DNA from: CAWCDJ01 sp963794265
Lineage (GTDB): Bacteria > Acidobacteriota > Terriglobia > Bryobacterales > Bryobacteraceae
NCBI GenBank assembly: GCA_963794265.1
Contig: CAWCDJ010000005.1
Location: forward strand, 703,665 to 767,664
Reading direction: 5' to 3'
Length of the DNA stretch: 64,000 bases
Below, in pieces: positions 43,461 through 52,034 of the stretch. The translations under genes and the position numbers were made by a program. The number at the start of each line of letters is the position of its first letter. Position 1 is the stretch's first letter. The notes below the pieces were generated by a model. The model was not told the DNA's origin. It saw only the letters and a list, made by a program, of their open reading frames with translations, and did no database searches.

Positions 43461-45194
43461 ATGTACCTGTTTCACGTTTTCCGTTCCTTCCTTCCGCTGC
43501 ATAATCCAATCGGCTTCGGGGCCAGCGATTTCATAGAATTCAGCCTCATTTTTCTGCTCGTGCTGATGGTGATCGCGCGGCCGTGGGTGGCGCCGGCCCT
43601 TCAAAACCTGGCGCGGAGGACCGGTTGGTGCATGCTCTTTCTGTTCGGGCTGGTGGTGGCGCTTCGCCTGGCGCTTCTGCCGATGCACCCCTTGCCTACC
43701 CCATCGGGCGCGGACGATTTCAGCTATCTTCTCCTGGGCGATACGCTGGCCCATTTTCGCCTGGCGAACCCGATGCACCCGATGCACCGCTTTTTCGAGA
43801 CCACCTTCGTTCTCCAACAGCCGACCTACAGCTCCATTTATGCGCTCGGCCAGGGCATCGCACTGGCCTTCGGACAGGTCGTGTTCGGCCAACCCTGGGC
43901 GGGGGTGCTGGTTTCGATGGCCCTGATTTCCGCGTTGTGCTATTGGATGCTGCGCGGCTGGACCTCGCCCGGTTGGGCGCTGGCCGGAGGGCTCCTGGCG
44001 GTCTGCCAGTTCGGCCCGCTCAACAGCTGGATGAATTGCTACTGGGGCGGCGCGGTTTCGGCGATTGCGGGCTGCCTGGTGTATGGCGCCTTGCCGCGCC
44101 TGCGGCAGCGGGGGTTGGCCCGCCACGCCGTGGTGCTGGGCCTCGGCATCGGCATACAGATGCTCACCCGCCCTTATGAATCGCTGTTCCTGGACGCGAG
44201 CGTCGTGCTGTTTTTCCTCCCGGAACTTCGCCGCAGGAAGGAGTGGCCAAGACTCGCGCGGATGGCGGTGCCCGCCTTCGTGGCGCTGCTGCCGCTGGCC
44301 GGCTTGCAACTTCTCCACGACCGCGCCGTCACGGGTAGCTGGACCACCCTTCCTTACTCGCTCAGCCGCTACCAGTACGGTGTGCCCACGACTTTCACGT
44401 TTCAGCCGAATGCCGTCCCGCACGCCGAACTGACCCAGGCCCAGCAACTCTACTACGAGGGACAAGCCGCGGTCCACGGCGGTACGGACACCGCCGCCGC
44501 CTATCTCGACCGCCTGGGCAGCCGTGCCGGCTTCTACCGGTTTTTCTTTCCGGTGCCGCTGTTTCCGGCCCTTCTCTTCTTCCTGCCGCTGCTGCGCGAA
44601 TACCGCTACGGGTGGATCGCGGGGACCTGCCTGCTGTTCGCTCTCGGCACGAATTTCTATCCCTACTTCTTTCCGCAGTACATTGCGGCGGTCACCTGCC
44701 TGTTCGTACTGGCCGGAGTGCTGGGGCTCGAACGCCTGTCCCGGGTGAAACTCGGCGGCTGGCCGGGCGGACAGGTGGCGGCACGCTGGCTCGTGCTTCT
44801 GTGCGGCGCTCAGTTTCTGTTCTGGTACGCCGTCCACGCCCAGCACGACGACGGGATCCTGCGGGCGACGGTGCGCTACGAAACCGGAGACGGCATCAAC
44901 TACGGCGACCTGGAGGGGCGGGCCGCGATCAACCGGCGGCTGGCGGAAGCGCCGGGACGCCAACTGGTTTTCGTCCGCTATCTGACCACCCACGGCTACC
45001 ACGAGTGGATCCACAATGCGGCTGACATAGACCACGCGCGGGTGGTGTGGGCGCTCGATCTCAATTCCTGGGAAGACGATAAGCTGAAGGCCTACTATCC
45101 GGATCGCAAGGTGTGGCTGCTGGAACCGGACGCTCTCCCGCCGCGCCTGGTTCCATATCCGGCGACCCAAGGGATGTTCGAGGACGTGGAGTGA
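43461..45194 (+). CDS. Multispan membrane protein, GT-C glycosyltransferase-like (paralogue 1)
   Basis: A 577-residue integral membrane protein with about 11-12 predicted helices. The ORF opens earlier, but ATG 43461 (MYLFHVFRSFLPLHNPIGFG) is right where the paralogue at 46712 starts. The first extracytoplasmic loop carries SGADDFSYLLLGDTLAHFR; an acidic pair in that loop is the catalytic-site hallmark of GT-C enzymes, which use lipid-linked sugars. A soluble C-terminal domain follows (ADIDHARVVWALDLNSW). Family identity beyond GT-C-like is not claimed. It overlaps the convergent GT2 gene by 134 bp. Confidence 0.8.
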   Translation: MYLFHVFRSFLPLHNPIGFGASDFIEFSLIFLLVLMVIARPWVAPALQNLARRTGWCMLFLFGLVVALRLALLPMHPLPTPSGADDFSYLLLGDTLAHFRLANPMHPMHRFFETTFVLQQPTYSSIYALGQGIALAFGQVVFGQPWAGVLVSMALISALCYWMLRGWTSPGWALAGGLLAVCQFGPLNSWMNCYWGGAVSAIAGCLVYGALPRLRQRGLARHAVVLGLGIGIQMLTRPYESLFLDASVVLFFLPELRRRKEWPRLARMAVPAFVALLPLAGLQLLHDRAVTGSWTTLPYSLSRYQYGVPTTFTFQPNAVPHAELTQAQQLYYEGQAAVHGGTDTAAAYLDRLGSRAGFYRFFFPVPLFPALLFFLPLLREYRYGWIAGTCLLFALGTNFYPYFFPQYIAAVTCLFVLAGVLGLERLSRVKLGGWPGGQVAARWLVLLCGAQFLFWYAVHAQHDDGILRATVRYETGDGINYGDLEGRAAINRRLAEAPGRQLVFVRYLTTHGYHEWIHNAADIDHARVVWALDLNSWEDDKLKAYYPDRKVWLLEPDALPPRLVPYPATQGMFEDVE

Positions 45195-45909
45195 ACCCCG
45201 GCTGCGCCAGGGCCGAACGGCGCGCGAACCGGTACCTGACAAGCGTCCACAGGGCTTCAAAGCCGTCTCCGGCGCGAATCTTCTTTCCTTCCGCGATTCC
45301 GCGCGCGTTGTAGCTGATGGGCACTTCGCGGATGCGATACCCGAGGCGCCGCACCTTGGCAGTCACTTCCGGGCAGAATTCGAAACGCCGGCACTCGAGC
45401 CGCAACCCCCGCAGCACCGTCATGCGGAAAGCCTTGTAAGCGGTGGCTTCATCCGTGATCCGGGCGCCGTAGAGGAGGTTCGCGGCCGCCGTGAGAATCC
45501 GGTTGGCCAGCCGGTTTTTCCATAGCATCCCGACGGGATTGCCGCGGAAGCGGGAACCGTAGACAATGTCGGCCTCTCCCCGCAGGATCGGATCGACCAG
45601 ACGCGCGTAGTCGTTGGGGTCGTATTCGAGGTCTCCGTCCTGAATCAGGACGATTTCGCCGGAGGCCAGCGCGATGCCGGCGCGAATGGCGCCGCCCTTG
45701 CCGCGGTTCGAGCCGGTCTGGTGCGCGATGACGATCCCGGCGGCCGCCTGCTCCCGGAGGATCTGCCCGGTCCCATCCGTGGAACCGTCGTCGATCACGA
45801 TGATTTCCCGGCAGCACCCGGCGGGAAGCGGCGCCTGCAGAATGCGCGCCAGCACCAGCGGAAACGTGCGGAATTCGTTATAGACCGGGACCACGATCGA
45901 GACCTTCAT
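45061..45909 (-). CDS. Family 2 glycosyltransferase, dolichol-phosphate-mannose-synthase-like
   Basis: GT-A inverting glycosyltransferase, cytoplasmic face. ATG at 45909 (MKVSIVVPVYNEFRTF) gives 282 residues; the ORF further upstream is shadow. Motifs are the nucleotide-binding DDGSTDGT, the DxD-type motif in IQDGDLEYDPNDY, and the acceptor-site segment FEFCPEVTAKVRR. This looks like DPM1/undecaprenyl-phosphate sugar transferases, which make the lipid-linked donors that GT-C enzymes use. The last ~45 residues (from about ALAQPGFTPR) have no family counterpart. They run antisense through the end of the neighbouring gene and contain the dispersed 22-mer at 45199-45220, so the normal stop may have been lost. 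Confidence 0.88.
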   Translation of the reverse strand: MKVSIVVPVYNEFRTFPLVLARILQAPLPAGCCREIIVIDDGSTDGTGQILREQAAAGIVIAHQTGSNRGKGGAIRAGIALASGEIVLIQDGDLEYDPNDYARLVDPILRGEADIVYGSRFRGNPVGMLWKNRLANRILTAAANLLYGARITDEATAYKAFRMTVLRGLRLECRRFEFCPEVTAKVRRLGYRIREVPISYNARGIAEGKKIRAGDGFEALWTLVRYRFARRSALAQPGFTPRPRTSLGSPDMEPGAAGERPVPAATPCDPDSRPSAYRLPRN

Positions 45910-46661
45910 GGCTTCTCGAGCACCACGAACAGCGATTGGCCGAAGGGCGGCGGCAGGGCTCGCTCGACCGCGGCGATCACCGGCACCAGGTAGCGGTCGA
46001 ACAGGTGGATCTGCCTCTCCGACTGCGCACGCCGCTTGAGGAGATGCGCGTTGATCCACCACCCGAAGAAGCCGAGGCAGTTGGAGTACCGCGCCTTCCG
46101 GACGCGCAGGCCGGCGCGCCCGGCCAGCCGGCGGATCGAGCCGCGGCTGTAGCGCCGGTAATGGCCGAGGTTCCGGTCTATCGGCCCATACAGCGCTGGA
46201 AAAGCGGGCACCAGCAGCACAATCACTCCGCCGGGCGGCAGGATGGCGGCCATGGTCTGGAGGGCGGCGGCATCGTCCTCGATGTGCTCCAGCACGTTCA
46301 GGCAGACGCACGAATCGGGTCGAAACCGCGCCAGATCGCGGAATTCCGGGCTGGAGACATCGCACACGAAGGGGTACAGATTCCGGTGGCCGGCGAAGCG
46401 CCGCTTGAGGCGGCCGATGCATTCGGGTTCGGCATCCACCGCGACCACCGCCTCGCGGTCCAGCAGGGTTCCGGTGAAATTTCCCAGGCCGCATCCGAGT
46501 TCCAGGACCCGGCGACCCAATTCCCCGCTGACCAGACGGCTCTGCCAGGCGAAGTAGTTCTCCGCCCGGCTCATCCGTTCCTGGTCTTCGACGGTGTAAG
46601 TCGCCCTGTCCACTCGGCCTAAACCCGCCGGCGCAGCCGCTGCCTGCACCCCGGCTCCCAT
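45906..46661 (-). CDS. Class I SAM-dependent methyltransferase
   Basis: A 251-residue enzyme with the SAM motif VLELGCGLGNFTG (near residues 52-64), the acidic post-I segment AVVAVDAEPE, and NVLEHIEDD, the family motif II. Start ATG 46661 has GGAAGGG 9 bp upstream; the ORF's TTG start at 46688 is unsupported. Its stop overlaps the start of the GT2 gene by 4 bp. The pair (methyltransferase plus GT2) is common in polysaccharide loci. The acceptor could be a lipid-linked sugar, a polyprenol derivative or a quinone-like molecule; the sequence does not decide. Confidence 0.86.
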   Translation of the reverse strand: MGAGVQAAAAPAGLGRVDRATYTVEDQERMSRAENYFAWQSRLVSGELGRRVLELGCGLGNFTGTLLDREAVVAVDAEPECIGRLKRRFAGHRNLYPFVCDVSSPEFRDLARFRPDSCVCLNVLEHIEDDAAALQTMAAILPPGGVIVLLVPAFPALYGPIDRNLGHYRRYSRGSIRRLAGRAGLRVRKARYSNCLGFFGWWINAHLLKRRAQSERQIHLFDRYLVPVIAAVERALPPPFGQSLFVVLEKP

Positions 46662-46711
46662 TTTAGTGGACCCTTCCGGGCCCCACAATCGTCTGCGAGA
46701 ATAGAGCTTTC

Positions 46712-48451
46712 ATGGTGTGGTCGTACCTTCGGCGAGCGTTCTTTCCCAATCCCAACCCCATCGGCTTTGGATTCGCCGATTTTCTGGTCGTCGGCCTGGC
46801 AGCGGCGTTCCTCATCTTCGCGCTGGCATGGCGCCCCTGGATCCAACCGTATGCTCTCCGAATTGCCCGGCGCACCGGCCTCTGTCTGTTGATTCTGGCC
46901 GCCCTGCCGGTGGCTCTTCGATTGCTACTGCTGAGCCACCACCCGGTCCCGACTCCCGATATCTATGACGAGTTCTCGCACCTGCTCGTTGCCGATACGC
47001 TGCGTCATTTGCGATTCGCCAATCCGCCCCACGCCCTGCCCCAGTTTTTCGAGACCTTTTTCGTTCTCCAGGCGCCCACCTACAGTTCCATCTATTCGAT
47101 GGGGCAGGGACTTGCGCTGGCCGCCGGGTGGTGTATTTTTGGCCTGCCCTGGGCCGGCGTGTTGCTGGCCGTCGCGGCCTTCTGCTCCCTTTCCTACTGG
47201 ATGTTGCGCGGCTGGACGACGCCCGGGTGGGCACTGGTGGGCGGCCTGCTGGCAGTCATCGAGTTCGGCCCCTTGAGCCCGTGGACCAACAGCTATTGGG
47301 GAGGGTCCCTGGCCGCCGCAGCGGGATGCCTGGTGTTCGGCGCCCTGCCGAGGCTTCGGACGAGCGCCCGCACTCGCGACGCGGCTCTGTTGGGCGCAGG
47401 GCTTGGGCTTCACCTGCTGATCCGCCAGTACGAATCGATCTTTCTGCTCCTGGCCGTGGCCCTGTTTTTCCTGCCGGACATTCGTCGTGGCGTGCGCCTC
47501 CGCCCGCCGGTCCGCCTGGCCACCGTAGCGATGCTGGCCATGCTGCCCGCGATGGTTGTGACGCTCTTCCAAAACCACGCGGTAACGGGCAGTTGGACGA
47601 CGGTCCCCGAAGCGCTCAGCCAGTATCAGTACGGTGTGCCGGCAGCGCTCACGTTTCAAGCCAACCCGTTGCCCCACCGGCCATTGACCCCGCAGCAAGC
47701 GGCCGATTACCGGATGCAGGTGTCCTTCCACCAGGGCGGTGAAACGGTGGAGAGCTACCTCGAGCGGCTGGAATACCGTGTGCGGTTCTACCGCTTCTTT
47801 TTCCTTCCCCCGCTCTACCTTGCCGCCGCGGCGTTCCTGGCGGGCTTCCGCCACTACCGGTACGTCTGGGTCGGGTTGACTTTGGCGATCTTCGCACTGG
47901 GGACCAACTTCTTCCCGGCTTTCCAGACCCACTACATCGCGGTGGTGAGTTGCCTGTTCCTGCTGGTGGCGGTCGCCGGTCTCGAGCAAATCGGGCGGCT
48001 GGTGGTCCGGGGCCAGCCGGCCGGCGAGGAGGCGGCCGTGCTCATCGTCCTGCTCTGCTCGGCCCACTTTCTCTTCTGGTATGGAATGCACGCGGTCGAC
48101 GACAGCGAAGTTTCCGTGACCGCGAGGCAGTATGAGACCTGGGACGGGCTCAACCACCGGAACCCGGCCGGGCGCATCGCGGTGGCACGGGAGCTGGCCC
48201 GGGTTCCGGGCAAACTCCTGGTGTTCGTCCACTACCTGCCGCGCCACATGTTCCAACAGGAATGGGTTTACAACGCGGCAGACCTGGACGCCGCGCGCAT
48301 CGTCTGGGCGCGTGACCTGGGTCCGGAGGAGAACCAAAAGCTGTTGCGCTATTATCCGGACCGGGTTCCGCTGATCTTCGAGCCGGACCTGATGCCGCCT
48401 CAGTTGGACGTGTACAAAGCCGGCGACGCTCGCGATGCAGGGAATCCTTGA
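46712..48451 (+). CDS. Multispan membrane protein, GT-C glycosyltransferase-like (paralogue 2)
   Basis: A 579-residue paralogue of the 43461-45194 product, alignable over its whole length. Shared blocks are PNPIGFGFADF / HNPIGFGASDF, FFETFFVLQAPTYSSIYSMGQG / FFETTFVLQQPTYSSIYALGQG, PWAGVLLAV / PWAGVLVSM, and YWMLRGWTTPGWAL / YWMLRGWTSPGWAL. The acidic first loop is PDIYDEFSHLLVADTL. About 11 helices and a soluble tail are predicted. The two genes diverge from, or converge on, the methyltransferase-GT2 pair between them. They probably arose by local duplication and act on related lipid-linked donors. Confidence 0.82.
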   Translation: MVWSYLRRAFFPNPNPIGFGFADFLVVGLAAAFLIFALAWRPWIQPYALRIARRTGLCLLILAALPVALRLLLLSHHPVPTPDIYDEFSHLLVADTLRHLRFANPPHALPQFFETFFVLQAPTYSSIYSMGQGLALAAGWCIFGLPWAGVLLAVAAFCSLSYWMLRGWTTPGWALVGGLLAVIEFGPLSPWTNSYWGGSLAAAAGCLVFGALPRLRTSARTRDAALLGAGLGLHLLIRQYESIFLLLAVALFFLPDIRRGVRLRPPVRLATVAMLAMLPAMVVTLFQNHAVTGSWTTVPEALSQYQYGVPAALTFQANPLPHRPLTPQQAADYRMQVSFHQGGETVESYLERLEYRVRFYRFFFLPPLYLAAAAFLAGFRHYRYVWVGLTLAIFALGTNFFPAFQTHYIAVVSCLFLLVAVAGLEQIGRLVVRGQPAGEEAAVLIVLLCSAHFLFWYGMHAVDDSEVSVTARQYETWDGLNHRNPAGRIAVARELARVPGKLLVFVHYLPRHMFQQEWVYNAADLDAARIVWARDLGPEENQKLLRYYPDRVPLIFEPDLMPPQLDVYKAGDARDAGNP

Positions 48452-48522
48452 AGGCATCGCGACGGGTTTGTTTCCTTGCAGGGCCGTTGACAAGCCGCAT
48501 GGCATTGAGGAGAGTAGATGCC

Positions 48523-48876
48523 ATGACCAAGATCCTGACTATGGCGGCGCTCCTGGTCGTGGCCGCATCGGCCGCGGATATCAGCGGCAACTGGAAGGGC
48601 ACCGCCGAAGGGCCCAACGGTGCCATTGAACGTTCCTTCGTCTTCAAACAGGATGGAACCAAGCTGACCGGTGAAACCACCAGCGAGTACCTGGGGAAAT
48701 CGGTCATCAACGACGGCAAGGTCGAAGGAGACGACATTTCCTTCACCATCACGGCGAACTTCAACGGCGAAGAAAGAAAGCTCGCCTACAAGGGCAAGAT
48801 CAGCGGAGACGAGATCAAGTTGTCCTCGGACTTCGGCGGCCAGAGCATCAATTGGACGCTTAAGAAAGGGTCGTAG
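48523..48876 (+). CDS. Small secreted beta-barrel-like protein, 117 residues
   Basis: Unknown function. ATG at 48523 has GAGGAG about 10 bp upstream and gives a signal peptide (MTKILTMAALLVVAASAA) then a ~98-residue mature domain. The mature part alternates hydrophobic and polar residues in 8-10 residue strands, with loops such as GNWKGTAEGPNG, TKLTGETTSEY, VEGDDISF and ISGDEIKLSSDFGG. This is the pattern of small lipocalin/avidin-type barrels. Such proteins are common in acidobacteria. It lies 5 bp from the convergent leuD stop, so its 3' end is tight. Confidence 0.7.
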   Translation: MTKILTMAALLVVAASAADISGNWKGTAEGPNGAIERSFVFKQDGTKLTGETTSEYLGKSVINDGKVEGDDISFTITANFNGEERKLAYKGKISGDEIKLSSDFGGQSINWTLKKGS

Positions 48877-48881
48877 CCGGT

Positions 48882-49490
48882 CTACTCCAGGGCGTTGATG
48901 GAACCGACGCGCCGCGATTCGTAGGCGGCGATATCGGGCTCGTGCTGCAGGATGTATCCGAGCTCGTCGACGCCCTCCAGCAGGCAGTGCTTGGAGAACC
49001 CGTCTACGGGAAATTCGACCTTCCGGCCGGACGGCGTGGTCAGCGTTTGCGCGCCGAGATCGATCCCCACGACCGCCGAAGGATCGGCGTCGACCGCGGC
49101 GAAGAGCTCTTTTTCCACGTCGGGTGGGACGACGATCGGCAGCAGCGAGTTCTTGAGCGAGTTCTGCTTGAAAATATCCGCGAACGAGGTGCTGATGACC
49201 GCGCGGAAGCCGAACTGGGTGAGCGCCCACGGCGCATGCTCGCGGGAGCTGCCGCAGCCGAAATTGTCGCCTGCCAGGAGCACCTGAGCGCCCTCGGCCC
49301 GAGGCTGGTTCAGGATGAAATCCGGGTTGGGATTGCCCTGTGCGTCGTACCGCCAGTCGTTGAAGAGCTGCTTGTCGAGCCCCTGCTTGGAGGTGGTCTT
49401 CAGAAACCGCGCCGGAATGATCTGGTCGGTATCGACATTGGCGAGGGGCAGCGGTACCACGCGGCTCTCGAAACTGGTAAATGGCTTCAT
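48882..49490 (-). CDS. leuD: 3-isopropylmalate dehydratase small subunit
   Basis: Small subunit of the aconitase-like isomerase of leucine synthesis. ATG at 49490 (MKPFTSFESRVVPLPL) gives 202 residues; the far larger ORF upstream is a shadow of leuC. Motifs are NVDTDQIIPARFLK (the substrate-recognition loop) and GDNFGCGSSREHAPWAL, the family signature. The C-terminus is normal. The start overlaps leuC by 4 bp. Last gene of the leu operon, it converges on the small secreted protein gene. Confidence 0.95.
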   Translation of the reverse strand: MKPFTSFESRVVPLPLANVDTDQIIPARFLKTTSKQGLDKQLFNDWRYDAQGNPNPDFILNQPRAEGAQVLLAGDNFGCGSSREHAPWALTQFGFRAVISTSFADIFKQNSLKNSLLPIVVPPDVEKELFAAVDADPSAVVGIDLGAQTLTTPSGRKVEFPVDGFSKHCLLEGVDELGYILQHEPDIAAYESRRVGSINALE

Positions 49491-50869
49491 AGCAGTGTCC
49501 TTACGTCGGTGACTACGCCGGTGATGGCGCTGGCGGCGGCGGTCAGGGGGCTGGCCAGGAACGTGCGCCCGCCCTTGCCTTGACGGCCTTCGAAATTGCG
49601 ATTGCTGGTGGATACGCTGTACTGCCCCGGCGAAAGCTGGTCGCCGTTCATAGCGATGCACATGGAGCAGCCCGGTTCGCGCCACTCGCATCCGGAGTCG
49701 CGGAAAATCTCGGGGAGCCCTTCGGCGATGGCCAGCCGCTTCACCTCCTGCGACCCCGGTACCACCATCACCCGGACTTTCGGGCTGACCTTGCGGCCCT
49801 TGAGCAGCGAAGCCGCCGCTCGCAGGTCGGAAATCCTTGAATTTGTGCAACTTCCGATGAACACCACATCCACGGGGTGGCCTACCAGTGGTCTGCCTCC
49901 TTCGAGCCCCATGTACTTCAGGGCTTTGGCCACGGCCGGGTCGGCGGACCCGTCGGGCAAAGGTGCGTTGATAGGCAGGCCCATGCCCGGGTTGGTGCCG
50001 TAGGTGATCATCGGTTCGAGAGCATCCGCGTCGATCGTGACGCTGCGGTCGTAGCCGGCGCCCTCGTCGGTCGGCAGTAGTTTCCAGCGCGCTACGGCTT
50101 CGTCCCAAGCCGCGCCTTTGGGCGCATTCGGCCGCCCGCACAGGTATTCGAACGTGGTGTCGTCGGGTGCGATCAGGCCGGCTCGCGCCCCGCCTTCGAT
50201 CGACATATTGCAGACCGTCATGCGCTCTTCCATGGAGAGCGCGCGGATGGCGCTGCCGGTGTACTCGAAGACGCTGGCCGTGCCGCCGCCGATGCCGATC
50301 CGGGCAATCAGCGCCAGGATGATGTCTTTGGCCGTGACCCCGGGCCGCAGCGTGCCGTCGACGCGCACCTGGAAGGTCTTGGACTTGCGCTGCAACAGGC
50401 ACTGGCTGGCCAGCACGTGCTCCACTTCGCTCGTGCCGATGCCGAATGCCAGCGCGCCGAATGCGCCGTGCGTGGCGGTGTGGCTGTCCCCGCAGACCAC
50501 GGTCATGCCAGGCTGCGTGAGGCCCAATTCGGGGCCGATTACGTGTACGATCCCCTGGCGGTCGCTGTGAATGCCGAGGCAGCGGATCCCGAATTCGGCG
50601 CAGTTGGCTTCGAGTTGCGCCAATTGTTTGGCGGCAATCGGGTCGACGATCGGCAGGGACCGGTCGCTGGTGGGAATGCTGTGGTCGGCGGTGGCGATGG
50701 TGAGGTCCGGACGCCGGACCTTGAGGCCACGCGCGCGCAGGCCGTCAAAGGCTTGCGGCGACGTGACTTCGTGGACCAGGTGCAGATCGATATAAATGAG
50801 CGACGGTGCGCCGGGCCATTCCCGCACAATATGGGAATCCCAGAGTTTTTCGATGATGGTTTGGGGCAT
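49487..50869 (-). CDS. leuC: 3-isopropylmalate dehydratase large subunit
   Basis: Iron-sulfur subunit of isopropylmalate isomerase, 460 residues. The opening TIIEKLWDSHIV and the three cluster cysteines are in place: IGSCTNSRISDL, then the CxxC-like pair around CEWREPGCSMCIAMNGDQ. The segment CGDSHTATHGAFG is the standard aconitase-family motif. Length is as in E. coli LeuC (466). The 76-bp gap to leuB upstream is unusual in this otherwise tightly packed operon and holds two stem-loops. Confidence 0.95.
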   Translation of the reverse strand: MPQTIIEKLWDSHIVREWPGAPSLIYIDLHLVHEVTSPQAFDGLRARGLKVRRPDLTIATADHSIPTSDRSLPIVDPIAAKQLAQLEANCAEFGIRCLGIHSDRQGIVHVIGPELGLTQPGMTVVCGDSHTATHGAFGALAFGIGTSEVEHVLASQCLLQRKSKTFQVRVDGTLRPGVTAKDIILALIARIGIGGGTASVFEYTGSAIRALSMEERMTVCNMSIEGGARAGLIAPDDTTFEYLCGRPNAPKGAAWDEAVARWKLLPTDEGAGYDRSVTIDADALEPMITYGTNPGMGLPINAPLPDGSADPAVAKALKYMGLEGGRPLVGHPVDVVFIGSCTNSRISDLRAAASLLKGRKVSPKVRVMVVPGSQEVKRLAIAEGLPEIFRDSGCEWREPGCSMCIAMNGDQLSPGQYSVSTSNRNFEGRQGKGGRTFLASPLTAAASAITGVVTDVRTLL

Positions 50870-50886
50870 AGACGAGCAATTCCGGA

Positions 50887-50951
50887 GGGCCGGGAGTATC
50901 CGGCCCTGATCCTATTATGGCTGAGCGGAGGCCGGTAAGCCCCGCTCAGCC
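50887..50951 (-). promoter_or_regulatory. Two perfect stem-loops between leuB and leuC
   Basis: In transcript order: a 10-bp stem GGCTGAGCGG / CCGCTCAGCC (50942-50951 with 50920-50929, loop 12 nt), whose upstream arm contains the leuB stop codon, then an 8-bp stem AGGGCCGG / CCGGCCCT (50901-50908 with 50887-50894, loop 6 nt). No T run follows, so full termination is unlikely. RNA processing or stabilisation of the leuAB part is possible. Confidence 0.65.
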
Positions 50952-52031
50952 GATCGCGGCGCACACTGCTTCGCCCACCTGGTCGGTGGTGGCAGGCGCA
51001 CCCGAAGGTCGCAAATCCGCGGTCACCTTTCCGCTGTTGAGCACGGTTTCAATCGCAAGGTCCACGGCGGAAGCTTCTTCCTTCAATCCAAAGCTGTATT
51101 CCAGCATGGCCGCCACCGAGCCGATGGCGCCCAGCGGGTTGGCCTTGTTCTGCCCGGCGATATCCGGCGCCGATCCGTGGACCGGTTCATAGAGCCCGAC
51201 CCAGGCGCCCGACGGCCGGCGGTCGCCAATCGACGCCGAAGGCAGCATGCCGATCGACCCGGCCAACACCGCGCCCTCGTCGCTGAGAATGTCGCCGAAC
51301 ATGTTCTCGGTCAGCACGACATCGAAACGGCGTGGATTCAAAACCAGTTGCATCGCGCAGTTATCGACCAGCAGGTGATCGAGCGCGACGTCCGGAAACT
51401 CCTTTGCCACTTCCGTCACCACGCGCCGCCAGAGTTGCGAATTCTCGAGCACGTTGGACTTATCTACCGAGGTTACTTTCTTGCGGCGCCCCCGCGCCAG
51501 GTGGAAGGCCATGCGGGAAACGCGCTCGATTTCCGCGCGCGTATAAGTCATGGTATTGACCGCCCGCGTCTCCGCGCCGTTTTCCGTAATGCCACGCGGA
51601 GTCCCGTAATAAATCCCGCCCGTCAGTTCGCGGACGATGATCATATCGGTGCCTTCCACCAGGTGGTTCTTCAGGGGAGAAGAATCCAGTTGCGACGCGT
51701 AGGCCCGCACCGGGCGCAGGTTGGCGTAAACCCCCAGCGCCTTGCGAAGTCCCAATAATCCCTTTTCCGGCCGCTTCTCGGGCGGCGCATTGTCGAACTC
51801 CGGCAACCCCACCGCGCCCATCAAAGTGGCATCGGCGGCCGCGGCCAGGCGCGCGGTCTCTTCAGGCAATGGCGACCCGGTTTTGTGGATCGCGACGCCT
51901 CCCAAAAGGCCTTCCGTGAGGTTCAGCCCGTGCCGCCAGCGCGCCGCCACGTGGCGCAGAACGCGCACCGCTTCGCACGTCACCTCGGTGCCGATACCAT
52001 CCCCGGGAAGGACCAGGACGTTGAAATTCAT
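50946..52031 (-). CDS. leuB: 3-isopropylmalate dehydrogenase
   Basis: NAD-dependent oxidative decarboxylase of 361 residues forming 2-oxoisocaproate. The start MNFNVLVLPGDGIGTEV is the family N-terminus. Motifs are LMGAVGLPEFD (substrate loop), VRELTGGIYYGTPRG, and the Mg/Asp site with the NAD-binding C-terminal segment PVHGSAPDIAGQNKANPLG. Standard length for bacterial LeuB. It follows leuA after only 3 bp. Confidence 0.96.
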   Translation of the reverse strand: MNFNVLVLPGDGIGTEVTCEAVRVLRHVAARWRHGLNLTEGLLGGVAIHKTGSPLPEETARLAAAADATLMGAVGLPEFDNAPPEKRPEKGLLGLRKALGVYANLRPVRAYASQLDSSPLKNHLVEGTDMIIVRELTGGIYYGTPRGITENGAETRAVNTMTYTRAEIERVSRMAFHLARGRRKKVTSVDKSNVLENSQLWRRVVTEVAKEFPDVALDHLLVDNCAMQLVLNPRRFDVVLTENMFGDILSDEGAVLAGSIGMLPSASIGDRRPSGAWVGLYEPVHGSAPDIAGQNKANPLGAIGSVAAMLEYSFGLKEEASAVDLAIETVLNSGKVTADLRPSGAPATTDQVGEAVCAAIG

Positions 52032-52034
52032 GTC

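Noticed and set aside
43293..45260. 655-residue ORF opposite the first GT-C-like protein
   Set aside because: Low-complexity Gln/Arg/His antisense frame; the sense strand has 11-12 membrane helices and a colinear paralogue.
46925..48505. 526-residue ORF opposite the second GT-C-like protein
   Set aside because: Same antisense composition as the shadow opposite its paralogue.
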